DNA from: Mesorhizobium sp. M2E.F.Ca.ET.219.01.1.1
GTDB taxonomy: Bacteria > Pseudomonadota > Alphaproteobacteria > Rhizobiales > Rhizobiaceae
Assembly: GCF_004016445.2 (NCBI RefSeq)
Contig: NZ_SADT02000002.1
Coordinates: forward strand, 1,116,001-1,180,000
Reading direction: 5' to 3'
Length of the DNA: 64,000 bases
Position 1 is the stretch's first letter; the number at the start of each line of letters is the position of its first letter. Positions 9,017 to 16,892 of the stretch are shown one piece after another. Below the pieces are notes generated by a model that was given only the letters and a program-made list of their open reading frames with translations, was not told the origin of the DNA and searched no databases. The position numbers and the translations under genes are program-made.

Positions 9017-9655
9017 ATGCCCGAACCATCAGACCGCCGTTCCCGCAAGCGCCTCGCCACCCGCAAGGCCATCTCCGACACCGCCACGCGCCTGTTCATG
9101 GAGCGCGGCTTCGATCACGTGACGGTGGACGAGATCGCCGAGGCCGCCGATGTCGGGCGCATGACGGTCTTCAACCACTTCCCGCGCAAGGAAGACATGT
9201 TCTTCGACCGCGACGAGGAGGGGCGTGAGATGCTGCGTGAAGCGGTGCGGCACCGCCCAGCCGGCGTCGCGCCGCTGGAGGCGCTCTGCCGGCTCGCGCA
9301 CCGTTTGGTGGCGGAGAAAAGTCCCGTCGTCGAGTTTTCAGCCAGAAGCGAGCGCCTGGTTCCGACGGTCGCCGGCAGCGAAACCCTGAAGGCGCGGGCG
9401 CGGGCGATCCGCGACGACCTGGCCGACCTGGTCGCCGCGGCGCTGGCCGAAGCGGTTGGGCGCGATGCCGCCGATCCCGACGCCCGTCTTGCGGCAAGCC
9501 TGCTGCTGGCGGCATGGACGGTCGCCTTCCTCGAAGCGCATCGCACTTTTCGTGAGACGCGCAGCAGGAAGGAAGCGGACAATGCTTTCCTGACGCTCGT
9601 CGACAAGGGGGCGACGGGCCTGAAGGCCGCGATGGCCGGCACGCCTTATTTGTGA
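9017..9655 (+). CDS. TetR family transcriptional repressor
   Basis: The 212-residue protein starts with a TetR helix-turn-helix: ATRLFMERGFDHVTVDEIAE, then AADVGRMTVFNHFPRKEDM (residues about 20-60). The C-terminal half is the helical ligand-binding and dimer domain. The ATG at 9017 has an AGGAGA site five bases before it; an upstream ATG at 9002 has none and lies next to the operator. It most likely represses both itself and the divergent MFS exporter and is released by a substrate of that exporter. Confidence 0.9.
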   Translation: MPEPSDRRSRKRLATRKAISDTATRLFMERGFDHVTVDEIAEAADVGRMTVFNHFPRKEDMFFDRDEEGREMLREAVRHRPAGVAPLEALCRLAHRLVAEKSPVVEFSARSERLVPTVAGSETLKARARAIRDDLADLVAAALAEAVGRDAADPDARLAASLLLAAWTVAFLEAHRTFRETRSRKEADNAFLTLVDKGATGLKAAMAGTPYL

Positions 9656-9749
9656 GCCGCTGGCTCGATTTCGCAAGAATGCACCGGCTTCCCGCCCGCC
9701 GGCGCTCGCATCAAACCAAAGCCTTAGCGTGGTTTGATGATTCAACAAA

Positions 9750-11024
9750 TCAGTTTGGCGGCATCGTCAGTCCGAGCGCCTCCACCATTGCCGGGTCGAG
9801 CGCGCGGGTCGTGTCGTCCATCATTCCCATGCCGTCGAACAGGTCCCAGAACGCCCAGGGAAAGCCGGCGGCTTCGGCGCTCTGCCGCACATCGGTGATG
9901 TAGCGGGCGCGGTCGGGATTGGGCGCGGCGGTGTAGCGGGCGTCGGTGCGCAGCGCGCCGAACTCGCCCATGACGATGCGCCCGGGCGCGATGCCGTGGC
10001 CGTCCGCCCAGTCGCTCACTTGCGCGAGATAGCCGTCGACGAAGCCGCGGTCGGGCTGCGCGTCGAAATAGACTTTGAGCACCTTCTCGGTCTCGGCATA
10101 GGCGGCCTTCTTGGCTTCGTCGGACCTCTCCGTATCCTTAGCCATCCTTGCCCTGACCGAGGCCAGCGTCTGTTCCAACGTGCCGGCCGAGGCTGGCCAG
10201 GGCACGTTGTTCAGCGCGCGATAGACCGGCTCGCGCATCCATGGCGCTCCCTGATGGCTGAACAGATAGGGCTCGTAGAAGTGGAAGGTGAACAGGATCG
10301 GCTCGAATTCCGCCAGCGGCGCCGGGTCGAGCGCGGTGAGGCCCCGCACCATCGAGCCGCAGCCGCCGGTGACGACGATCGGCAGGTCTTTCGCCGAGCC
10401 CCGCGCGGCGTTGAGCAGCGCCGCCTGCACCCTGGGCCACGCCTCGGAGGAACAGTCCTGCGGCGGCTCGTTCACGGGTTCCAGCGCGACCCTGCCGGGC
10501 GCCATGTCTTTGAGCATGCCGGCCACATCGGCGACGAAGGCGCGGTAGCGGGCGAATTCCGGAGCGTCGGTGCTGGAAACCATACGGTCGGGATTCCAGT
10601 AATGGGTTGCGCCATTGGCCTGCACGTTGACGATGACGCCGAGATCGGCGGCCAGAGCCGCTTCGACCGCCGCGCTGAGCATCGCCATGAGGTCGGCGCG
10701 CCGGCCCGCATCGGCGGCCAAGAACGGTCCCGGATCGACAGGCAGGCGGATGAAGTCGAGGCCGCTGGCGCGCAGCCGGGCAAGGTCGGCCGGCGTCGGC
10801 ACGGGCCGCTGCGACTGGAAAGGCGGCCAGTCATAGTCGGTGCGCGGTGCTGGAAATTCGCGCGTCAGGGCAAACCACGGCCAGGCGTTGACGCCGCGCC
10901 TGAAAGGCCATTCGCCGGTCTCGGCTTTCGCCGGTGCGATCGATGGCGGAGCCATTGCCGCCAGCGGCGCCGTCGCCGCGGCCAGCGCCGCCCCAAGGAT
11001 CCGGCGGCGAGACCAGCCGGTCAT
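9750..11024 (-). CDS. Secreted glycoside hydrolase family 5 (cellulase-like)
   Basis: The 424-residue product carries a Tat/Sec-like signal (MTGWSRRRILGAALAAATAP) followed by a (beta/alpha)8 glycosidase. GH5 marks are the acid/base in ALEPVNEPP, the H-F-Y-E-P strand and the nucleophile in VMGEFGALR, ending with W-A-F-W-D-L-F-D. It probably trims or cuts the polysaccharide made by the locus in the periplasm or outside. The ATG at 11024 lies ten bases after the stop of the glycosyltransferase gene, so the two are co-transcribed. The frame extends upstream, but that part overlaps the neighbour. Confidence 0.85.
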   Translation of the reverse strand: MTGWSRRRILGAALAAATAPLAAMAPPSIAPAKAETGEWPFRRGVNAWPWFALTREFPAPRTDYDWPPFQSQRPVPTPADLARLRASGLDFIRLPVDPGPFLAADAGRRADLMAMLSAAVEAALAADLGVIVNVQANGATHYWNPDRMVSSTDAPEFARYRAFVADVAGMLKDMAPGRVALEPVNEPPQDCSSEAWPRVQAALLNAARGSAKDLPIVVTGGCGSMVRGLTALDPAPLAEFEPILFTFHFYEPYLFSHQGAPWMREPVYRALNNVPWPASAGTLEQTLASVRARMAKDTERSDEAKKAAYAETEKVLKVYFDAQPDRGFVDGYLAQVSDWADGHGIAPGRIVMGEFGALRTDARYTAAPNPDRARYITDVRQSAEAAGFPWAFWDLFDGMGMMDDTTRALDPAMVEALGLTMPPN

Positions 11025-11034
11025 GCGTGCCCGG

Positions 11035-12222
11035 TCATGCGTGCTTGGCGCGGTCGGCTTGCGCCGGCGCGGCCGTGGCGGCGCCGAGCTGCCGCAGCGC
11101 TTCCTTCTCATAGGCGGCGAGCACGTCTTCCCAGCGGAAGGCCTCGCGGGCGCGTGCCCGCGCCGCCTTGCTGCAGCGCGCCACCAGCGCGTCGTCGGCC
11201 AGCGCCTCGTCGATCCGTGCGCTCAGGTCGTCGGTGTCGTTGAAATAGATCGCCGCATCGCCGGCGACCCAGCGGTTGTAGCGGTTGTCATGCGCGATCA
11301 CCATGTTGCCGGCGGCCAGCGCCTCGACCAGCGAGGGGTTGGTGCCGCCCACCGTGTGGCCGTGCATATAGGCGCGCGCATGGTAGCGCAGCGCCTTCAC
11401 CGTCGCCTGGTCGTAGATCGCGCCGGGCATGATCACCGTGGTGCCTGCCGCCTCGCGCACCGCGCGGTGATAAGGGATGTCGTCGTTGAGCGTGCCCAGC
11501 ACCACCAGCTTGATGTCGCCGCGATCGCGGCGACGGAAGGCTTCGATGATCGGCAGGATGTTGTTGTCCGGCTCGATGCGCGCGATCGAGACCAGATATT
11601 TGCCGGGCTCCAGCCCGAGCGCGCGAACGGGTTCCTCCGGCGCCGAGGTCACCGGGTCGGCGCCATAGGCAATGGTGGCGATGGCGCTGCGCGGCCGCCT
11701 TGTCGCCAGGTGATCGGCGATCGCCGGGTGGTCTGCGACCAGACGGTGCGAGAGCCAGGCGCCGATCCATTCGTTGAGCCAGAACCAGGCGCGCGCCGCC
11801 AGCCCCCATTTCGGCCGCCGCCACTCGATGCCGTCCATATTGGTGATGATCTTGCGCCGCATGAGCCTGAGCCAGGTCAGGAACACCGCGCCGTTATAGC
11901 CGAGCACCAGGCACACGCCCGGCCGCCGCGCGGCGTCGAGCACGCATTGCCAGTCGAATTCCAACGTCGCGCGCGGACCCCTGGAGGCGACCTCGATGGT
12001 GATGAGCTCGATGCCGCGCCAGGTGCCGCTCGTCACCCTTTGGCCGACGCGCTCGACTTCCTTCTGGCAATAGACGCCGACCTTCCAGCCGCGTCCGGCC
12101 AGGAAAAGCGCCAGCCGCTCGGCGAAAGTCTCGAAACCGCCATGCGAAGCCGGAATGCCGCGCGTGCCCAGGATCAGGATCGAAGGCTTTTCGATCGGGG
12201 TGGAAGGTCGTTCCGGTTTCAA
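11035..12222 (-). CDS. Glycosyltransferase, DUF1972/GT4 type
   Basis: The 395-residue enzyme opens with ILGTRGIPASHGGFETFAER, the signature of the DUF1972 group of sugar (often rhamnosyl) transferases. It continues with a GT4 C-terminal domain (KYLVSIARIEPDNNI and GTNPSLVEALAAGN, holding the E-x7-E-like donor site). It should add a sugar to the lipid-linked repeat unit on the cytoplasmic face. The only in-frame start before the conserved region is a TTG at 12222 with a weak ribosome site; an ATG at 12250 is in another frame. GH5 follows in the same operon. Confidence 0.85.
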   Translation of the reverse strand: MKPERPSTPIEKPSILILGTRGIPASHGGFETFAERLALFLAGRGWKVGVYCQKEVERVGQRVTSGTWRGIELITIEVASRGPRATLEFDWQCVLDAARRPGVCLVLGYNGAVFLTWLRLMRRKIITNMDGIEWRRPKWGLAARAWFWLNEWIGAWLSHRLVADHPAIADHLATRRPRSAIATIAYGADPVTSAPEEPVRALGLEPGKYLVSIARIEPDNNILPIIEAFRRRDRGDIKLVVLGTLNDDIPYHRAVREAAGTTVIMPGAIYDQATVKALRYHARAYMHGHTVGGTNPSLVEALAAGNMVIAHDNRYNRWVAGDAAIYFNDTDDLSARIDEALADDALVARCSKAARARAREAFRWEDVLAAYEKEALRQLGAATAAPAQADRAKHA

Positions 12223-12579
12223 AATAAAAGGATTCCCCGGGTCCGGTCATGGTTGTCGTTATGTCAATGACCGCCCAGCAACTTCCGTGCCAGGGGTACC
12301 CCCGGGACGAACACTCGCATGAAGGTGTAAAATTTCTCTTCAGAACGCGGGACTTGCTTCATTATCGGTCAACTTTCGCGACGTATCTGTATCGATACGG
12401 GGCACGGTTGGGTTTTGGAGGTCGCAGTCGGGCGTTCGATACCCGGCACGATCCTTGCTCCCGAGGCCGGCAGTGGCCACCGCTGCGTAGAGCGGCGTGC
12501 GGATTTGGCATGAAGTTCCTTCCGCGCTTGAAGGGTCCGGTGCTGAGCGGACTCGGGGGTGCAAGGTGGAAAGATAGAA
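12223..12579. promoter_or_regulatory. Divergent gap between two glycosyltransferase genes
   Basis: The 357-base gap has no convincing gene. It must hold promoters for both directions. It contains AACTTCCGTGCCAGG (about 12280-12294), close to a stretch in the other divergent gap of this locus, followed by a small GGGGTACCCC palindrome at 12293-12302. No full operator or riboswitch was recognised. Confidence 0.35.
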
Positions 12580-13764
12580 ATGCGCATAGCCTGTGTTCAT
12601 CAGGGCTACGAGCTCTATGGTTCGGACCGCAGCTTCGCGGAGAGCGTGGCTGCGCTGCGCGCCGCGTTTCCGGCCGCCGAGATCGAGGTCGTGCTGCCGC
12701 GCCAAGGGCCGATCGTCGATATCCTCGCGCCGCATGCCAGCCGCATCGTGTTCGAGCCGCTCTGGGTGCTCAGGCGCCAGGCCATGCTCAGGCTCGCCAC
12801 CGTCGAGATGGCGCGGCTGCCGGCGGCGCTCTGGCGCGCCTGGCGCCGCATGCGGGGCAGCGACCTGACCTATATCAACACCTCGATCATCGCCGATTAT
12901 GCGCTTGCCGCGCGGCTTTTGCCGCGCAAGGCGCTGCTGCATATCCACGAGATCCCCGAGGGCATATTGCGCAAGGTGCTTGTCGCCCTGATGCGCTGGA
13001 GCCGTGCGGACCTGATCTTCAACTCACGCGCCACGAGCGCCACTTTCGGCGATCCGCCGGCCGTCGATGCCGGGGGACGGCGCACGCATGTCGTCTATAA
13101 CGGCGTCGCCGGGCCGCTGGCCGCCCTGCCGGTGACCTATGACGGCAGCCGCCCGCTGAAAATCCTGCTGCTTGGCCGCGTCAACCGCATCAAGGGGCAG
13201 GAGGTGCTGCTCGAAGCGGTCGCCTCGCTTCCCGCCGGGTTGCGCGATCGCGTCGAGGTCCGGCTCGTCGGCGGCGCCTTCGAAAGCGTCGAGCGCGAGC
13301 AGGCGCTCGCCGAGCTGGTCGGGCGCATGGGGCTGACCAGGCATGTCGAGGTGCTGCCCTTCGTCTCCGACCCCACAGACCACTATCGCTGGGCCGACAT
13401 CGTGGCGGTGCCGTCGCGCCGCCCGGAATCGCTCGGCCGCGTCGCCATCGAGGCGATGGGCTGGGGCAGGCCGCCGCTGGTGTCGGCGATCGGCGGGCTG
13501 GTGGAAGTGGTGGCCGACGGCGAGACCGGCTGGCATGTGCCGCCGGGCGATGCCAGGGCCCTTGCCGGCAAGCTCAGCGAGATCATCCAGCGGCCGGAGC
13601 TCTGGCGCGGCTTCGCCGCCGCCGGCCGGGCGCGCTACGAGGCGCTCTTCAGCGAACATATCGCCGCCGCCGCGATCGTGGCGATCGTGGCCGACAAGCT
13701 GAAGGCCACCACGCCGCGGCGGGGGCGGGCGCGTGTCGCCCGCGAGGCGGAGACGAGCCCGTGA
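12580..13764 (+). CDS. Glycosyltransferase family 4
   Basis: The 394-residue GT-B enzyme has an N-terminal acceptor half (MRIACVHQGYELYGSDRSF) and a GT1/GT4 donor half with KILLLGRVNRIKGQEVLLEA near residue 195 and VPSRRPESLGRVAIEAMGWG near residue 280. It should transfer a sugar onto the growing repeat unit. ATG 12580 is chosen; a GTG seven codons upstream is also possible. Its TGA overlaps the GTG of the flippase gene, so the two are coupled. Confidence 0.88.
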   Translation: MRIACVHQGYELYGSDRSFAESVAALRAAFPAAEIEVVLPRQGPIVDILAPHASRIVFEPLWVLRRQAMLRLATVEMARLPAALWRAWRRMRGSDLTYINTSIIADYALAARLLPRKALLHIHEIPEGILRKVLVALMRWSRADLIFNSRATSATFGDPPAVDAGGRRTHVVYNGVAGPLAALPVTYDGSRPLKILLLGRVNRIKGQEVLLEAVASLPAGLRDRVEVRLVGGAFESVEREQALAELVGRMGLTRHVEVLPFVSDPTDHYRWADIVAVPSRRPESLGRVAIEAMGWGRPPLVSAIGGLVEVVADGETGWHVPPGDARALAGKLSEIIQRPELWRGFAAAGRARYEALFSEHIAAAAIVAIVADKLKATTPRRGRARVAREAETSP

Positions 13765-15068
13765 AGTTCGCGTTCCCGGCCCACTTGGTGCGGCGCCTCA
13801 TGCTGATGATCGGCGGCGAGGCGATGCAGAGCGGTTTCCATTTCGCCCTCAACATCGCGCTGCTGCATCTTTTGTCGGCGGAAGGCTACGGCCTCTTCGC
13901 GCTGGCCATGGTGATGGGCGGCGTCGGCCTGTCCTATATCCGTTCGCTCACCGCCGTTCCGGCTACGGTATGGATGAGCAAGAGCACCAACAGGATCGGC
14001 GTGGACGCTTATGACGTGACCTTCGGATCGGCGGCTCTTGTGGTGGCGCTGCTGATGGGACTTGGCACGGGGCTGCTGATGCGCCTGCTTGGCGACCCGA
14101 GCGGCATCGGCGCCGCCTGCTTCGTCGGCGCCTGGTCGCTGCGCAGCCACATGCGAACGGCATTTTTCGCGCGTCGCATGCAGCTCATCGTCTCCATCAG
14201 CGACGCCATGTTCACGATCGCGGGCATAGTGCTGGCGGGAGCGGCGATCTGGTTCTTCGCGAACGCGCTTCAGGCCACCTTCTTCGCGCTTGCCGCAGCC
14301 AATGTGGTCGGCATCGCCGTGCTCGTGAAGCTTGCGCGCCGCAGGCTGCGCGTCTCCTTCCGCGCGCCGACCTGGCGGCGCTACGCAAAGCTGTGGCGGC
14401 AGCTCTCCTGGTCGGGGTTCAGCGCCACCACCACCAACATCCAGGGGCAATGCCTGGCGCTGCTGGTCGCCGGCATCGCCGGACCGGCCGCCTACGCGCC
14501 GCTGGCGGCGGTGCTGGTGCTGTTCGCGCCGCTGCGCATCGTCAGCCTTGCCTTCTCCAACATGACGCAGCCGGAACTCGCGAAGCTGGTGCGCAACGGC
14601 GAGTTCGAGCGCGTGTGGATGCAGGCCAAGGTCTGGGCCGTCATCATGGGGGTCGGCAGCCTCGTCTATGGCGGCGGCATCCTGTTCATCCTGCCGATGA
14701 TCAAATCCCAGGCCCTGCAGCATGCCTCGGTCGGGCTGATCGGGCTCTTCGCCATCGCCAACTATGTGCCGATCATGGCCTATGTGATGCCCCGCGTGAT
14801 CCTCGAGATCGTCGGCGACTTCCGCATCGTCGCCTTCATCACCCTGGCCGGCGCGATTGTCGGGCTGGCGACGATCGGGATCCTGCTGGCGGCAGCGCCG
14901 CCGACATGGTCGCTGGCGGGTGCTGCGGTTTCCGAGACCTTCGTGCTGGTGGCCTCATGGTATTTCGCGGCCAACCGCATGTGGAACCTCAAGCACCCCA
15001 ACGAGCAGCGCCCCACCATGGTCGGCGCGTGGCGCCGCGCGGCGACGCTCGCCGTGCAGAGACGATAG
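13761..15068 (+). CDS. Polysaccharide flippase (Wzx/MOP family)
   Basis: The 435-residue protein has about 12 hydrophobic helices and the pattern of MOP-family lipid-linked oligosaccharide flippases, starting with FAFPAHLVRRLMLMIGGEAM-like residues and a GYGLFALAM segment. It would turn the finished repeat unit to the periplasmic side for the VpsF-type polymerase. It starts at a GTG overlapping the previous stop (GTGA) and ends nine bases before the next gene, so it is inside an operon with GT4 and the acyltransferase. Confidence 0.85.
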   Translation: MKFAFPAHLVRRLMLMIGGEAMQSGFHFALNIALLHLLSAEGYGLFALAMVMGGVGLSYIRSLTAVPATVWMSKSTNRIGVDAYDVTFGSAALVVALLMGLGTGLLMRLLGDPSGIGAACFVGAWSLRSHMRTAFFARRMQLIVSISDAMFTIAGIVLAGAAIWFFANALQATFFALAAANVVGIAVLVKLARRRLRVSFRAPTWRRYAKLWRQLSWSGFSATTTNIQGQCLALLVAGIAGPAAYAPLAAVLVLFAPLRIVSLAFSNMTQPELAKLVRNGEFERVWMQAKVWAVIMGVGSLVYGGGILFILPMIKSQALQHASVGLIGLFAIANYVPIMAYVMPRVILEIVGDFRIVAFITLAGAIVGLATIGILLAAAPPTWSLAGAAVSETFVLVASWYFAANRMWNLKHPNEQRPTMVGAWRRAATLAVQRR

Positions 15069-15077
15069 GAGAATGAT

Positions 15078-16307
15078 GTGGCAAGCCAGGCAATGCCGAT
15101 GGCCGCGATGACGACCGGCTTGGCCGACGACGAGACGGCGCTGCATCCCGCCGGCGCCGCCAGCGGCGCCTACGCGGCGCGGCTGCACACCAGCCTCGAA
15201 GCCGTCAAACCGCTCTGGCTGCGCCTCGAGACGACCGGCCTGTGCACCGGCCACCAGCATTTCGCCTGGGCCGAGGGGATCGTCGAACGGCTCATGCCCC
15301 CGAAAGCCGGACTTGCCATCGTCGAATTGCGGGACGCCGCGTCGGGCGAACCGGTCATGCTTGTGCCGCTGATGCGGCGCCGCGCGTTCGGCCATTGGGT
15401 GATCGAGTGGCTGAGCTGCGGGGTCTGCGACTATGCGGCACCCTTGCTCGCCGATGCGGCGCCCTGGACCAGCCAGTCCGCCGAGGCCGCGTGGGCGGCG
15501 GTGCTTTCCGTGCTGCCGCCGGCGGACCGCATCCACATCACCGGTATCCCGAAAGCGATCGGCGGCGTCGCCAATCCCCTGGCGCTGCTTTCGCCGGCAC
15601 GCGATTCCATCCATTCCCACTACGGCATCGCCATGGATGGCGACGCCGAGACAGTCGTCAAGCGCATCTGCCGTCCATCCTTCGTCAAGGCCCTCAACAA
15701 GGACCTGCGCCGGCTGGACCGCAATGGCGGCCTGGCGCTGGTGGAAGCCGATACGCCGGCTTTGGTGGACTCCATCTTCGGCAAGCTGGTCGAAATGCGG
15801 CTCAGCCGTTTTCGCGAGCTGGGCCGGTTCGATCTCCTGGCGCAGCCCCAGGTCGTCGATTTCTACCGCAAGGCGGCTCAGCGCGGCCTGGCCGACGGTT
15901 CGGTGCGCATCTTCGGCCTGCGCGCCGGCGACGTCATGGTCGCGGTCCAGTACCTGGCGGTCCATCAGGGGACCCTGCATGCGCTGCTGGTCGCGATTGA
16001 CCAGGGCGCGGTGCCCAACGTTTCGCCCGGCCTGTGCATCATGGGCGAGCTGATCCGCTGGGGCCGCGGGCAGGGCTTCGACTATTTCGACCTGTCGGTC
16101 GGCAACCAGAGCTACAAGGAGCATATGGGCGCGGTGAAGTCGGTTCTGTCCGAGCTTTGCTACGGCATCACGCTGAAGGGCGTGGCGGCGAGCGAAGCCA
16201 TCAGGTACCGCGGCCAGGGCGTCGCCTTCGTGCGCGACAACCCGCGCCTGTTCAAGCTCGCGCAGGAATTCATGCAGCGCTGGCGGCGGCTGCGGGCGGG
16301 GCGGTGA
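15078..16307 (+). CDS. GNAT/CelD-BcsL type acyltransferase
   Basis: The 409-residue protein belongs to the large GNAT group with the Acetyltransf_6 fold seen in cellulose/exopolysaccharide loci (CelD/BcsL). Features are an N-terminal degenerate GNAT half, then R-F-R-E-L-G-R-F and a VSPGLCIMGELIRWGRGQGF segment followed by FDYFDLSVGNQSYKEHMGA, typical of FemAB/CelD folds. It probably acylates sugar units. It starts at GTG 15078 behind an AGGAG site. It is the last gene of the GT4-flippase operon. Confidence 0.82.
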   Translation: MASQAMPMAAMTTGLADDETALHPAGAASGAYAARLHTSLEAVKPLWLRLETTGLCTGHQHFAWAEGIVERLMPPKAGLAIVELRDAASGEPVMLVPLMRRRAFGHWVIEWLSCGVCDYAAPLLADAAPWTSQSAEAAWAAVLSVLPPADRIHITGIPKAIGGVANPLALLSPARDSIHSHYGIAMDGDAETVVKRICRPSFVKALNKDLRRLDRNGGLALVEADTPALVDSIFGKLVEMRLSRFRELGRFDLLAQPQVVDFYRKAAQRGLADGSVRIFGLRAGDVMVAVQYLAVHQGTLHALLVAIDQGAVPNVSPGLCIMGELIRWGRGQGFDYFDLSVGNQSYKEHMGAVKSVLSELCYGITLKGVAASEAIRYRGQGVAFVRDNPRLFKLAQEFMQRWRRLRAGR

Positions 16308-16402
16308 ACGACGGGCCGCGCCAGGCAAATTGACTCATATTCCGCTCTCCGCCATGCTTATGGCCAGCCGCATCTTCAGCGGCAGCGTGTTCGAGTGAAG
16401 CC

Positions 16403-16627
16403 ATGGCCAGTCCCGTCGCCAGAGAAAAGTCCCGCCGCGCCGCAGTGAAGACCGCGCTCGAGCGCCACAAGGTCTATGTCACCGCGCAGCGCTTTTCCGG
16501 CGGCACCTACAGCGCCCGCGTGCTGGTCGACGGCGAGGCCTATTGGGTCGACGAGTTCCGGCTGAGCCAGTTGCGGCAAGGGCTGACGCCCGCCGAGCTG
16601 GAACTGACGCCGGCGATTGACGATTGA
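16403..16627 (+). CDS. Small hypothetical protein
   Basis: A 74-residue product with a basic N-terminus and a compact C-terminal part (SGGTYSARVLVDGEAYWVDE) that looks like a small beta-rich fold. No family was recognised. The codon pattern is like that of its neighbours, and an ATG follows a GTGAAG stretch. It lies alone between the exopolysaccharide operon and a dispersed repeat. Confidence 0.55.
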   Translation: MASPVAREKSRRAAVKTALERHKVYVTAQRFSGGTYSARVLVDGEAYWVDEFRLSQLRQGLTPAELELTPAIDD

Positions 16628-16683
16628 TCCCGGTCCCTTGCTTCGCCGCGATGTAGGAAAATCCGAAATGCTGGCGGGACAGC

Positions 16684-16840
16684 ACCCCCCTCTGTCCTGC
16701 CGGACATCTCCCCCGCAAGGGGGGAGATTGGCAGTTTGGGCGCCGGCGCTTTGCTTACAACGTCGGCGATTGGCGAAACCGGCGGCGACATCCGATCTCC
16801 CCCCTTGCGGGGGAGATGTCCGGCAGGACAGAGGGGGGTG
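16684..16840. repeat. Dispersed inverted repeat, TCTCCCCC family (copy 2)
   Basis: Two facing units (CACCCCCCTCTGTCCTGCCGG and its complement ending in AGAGGGGGGTG) flank about 60 bases. The spacer includes GCCAAATCGCC-like sequence shared in part with other copies. It lies just before ligD. Confidence 0.85.
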
Positions 16841-16892
16841 TGCCGGAACGCGGCGCTGGCAAGGTAAGCTTGCCATCACCTCCGCCTGATCC

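Noticed and set aside
12250..12250. ATG in another frame upstream of the TTG-started glycosyltransferase
   Set aside because: It opens a frame that runs opposite to none of the GT motifs and would need a frameshift. Not enough to call the gene broken.
10840..12270. 476-residue plus-strand frame opposite a glycosyltransferase
   Set aside because: The minus strand carries the conserved GT motifs; this frame has only low-complexity basic text.
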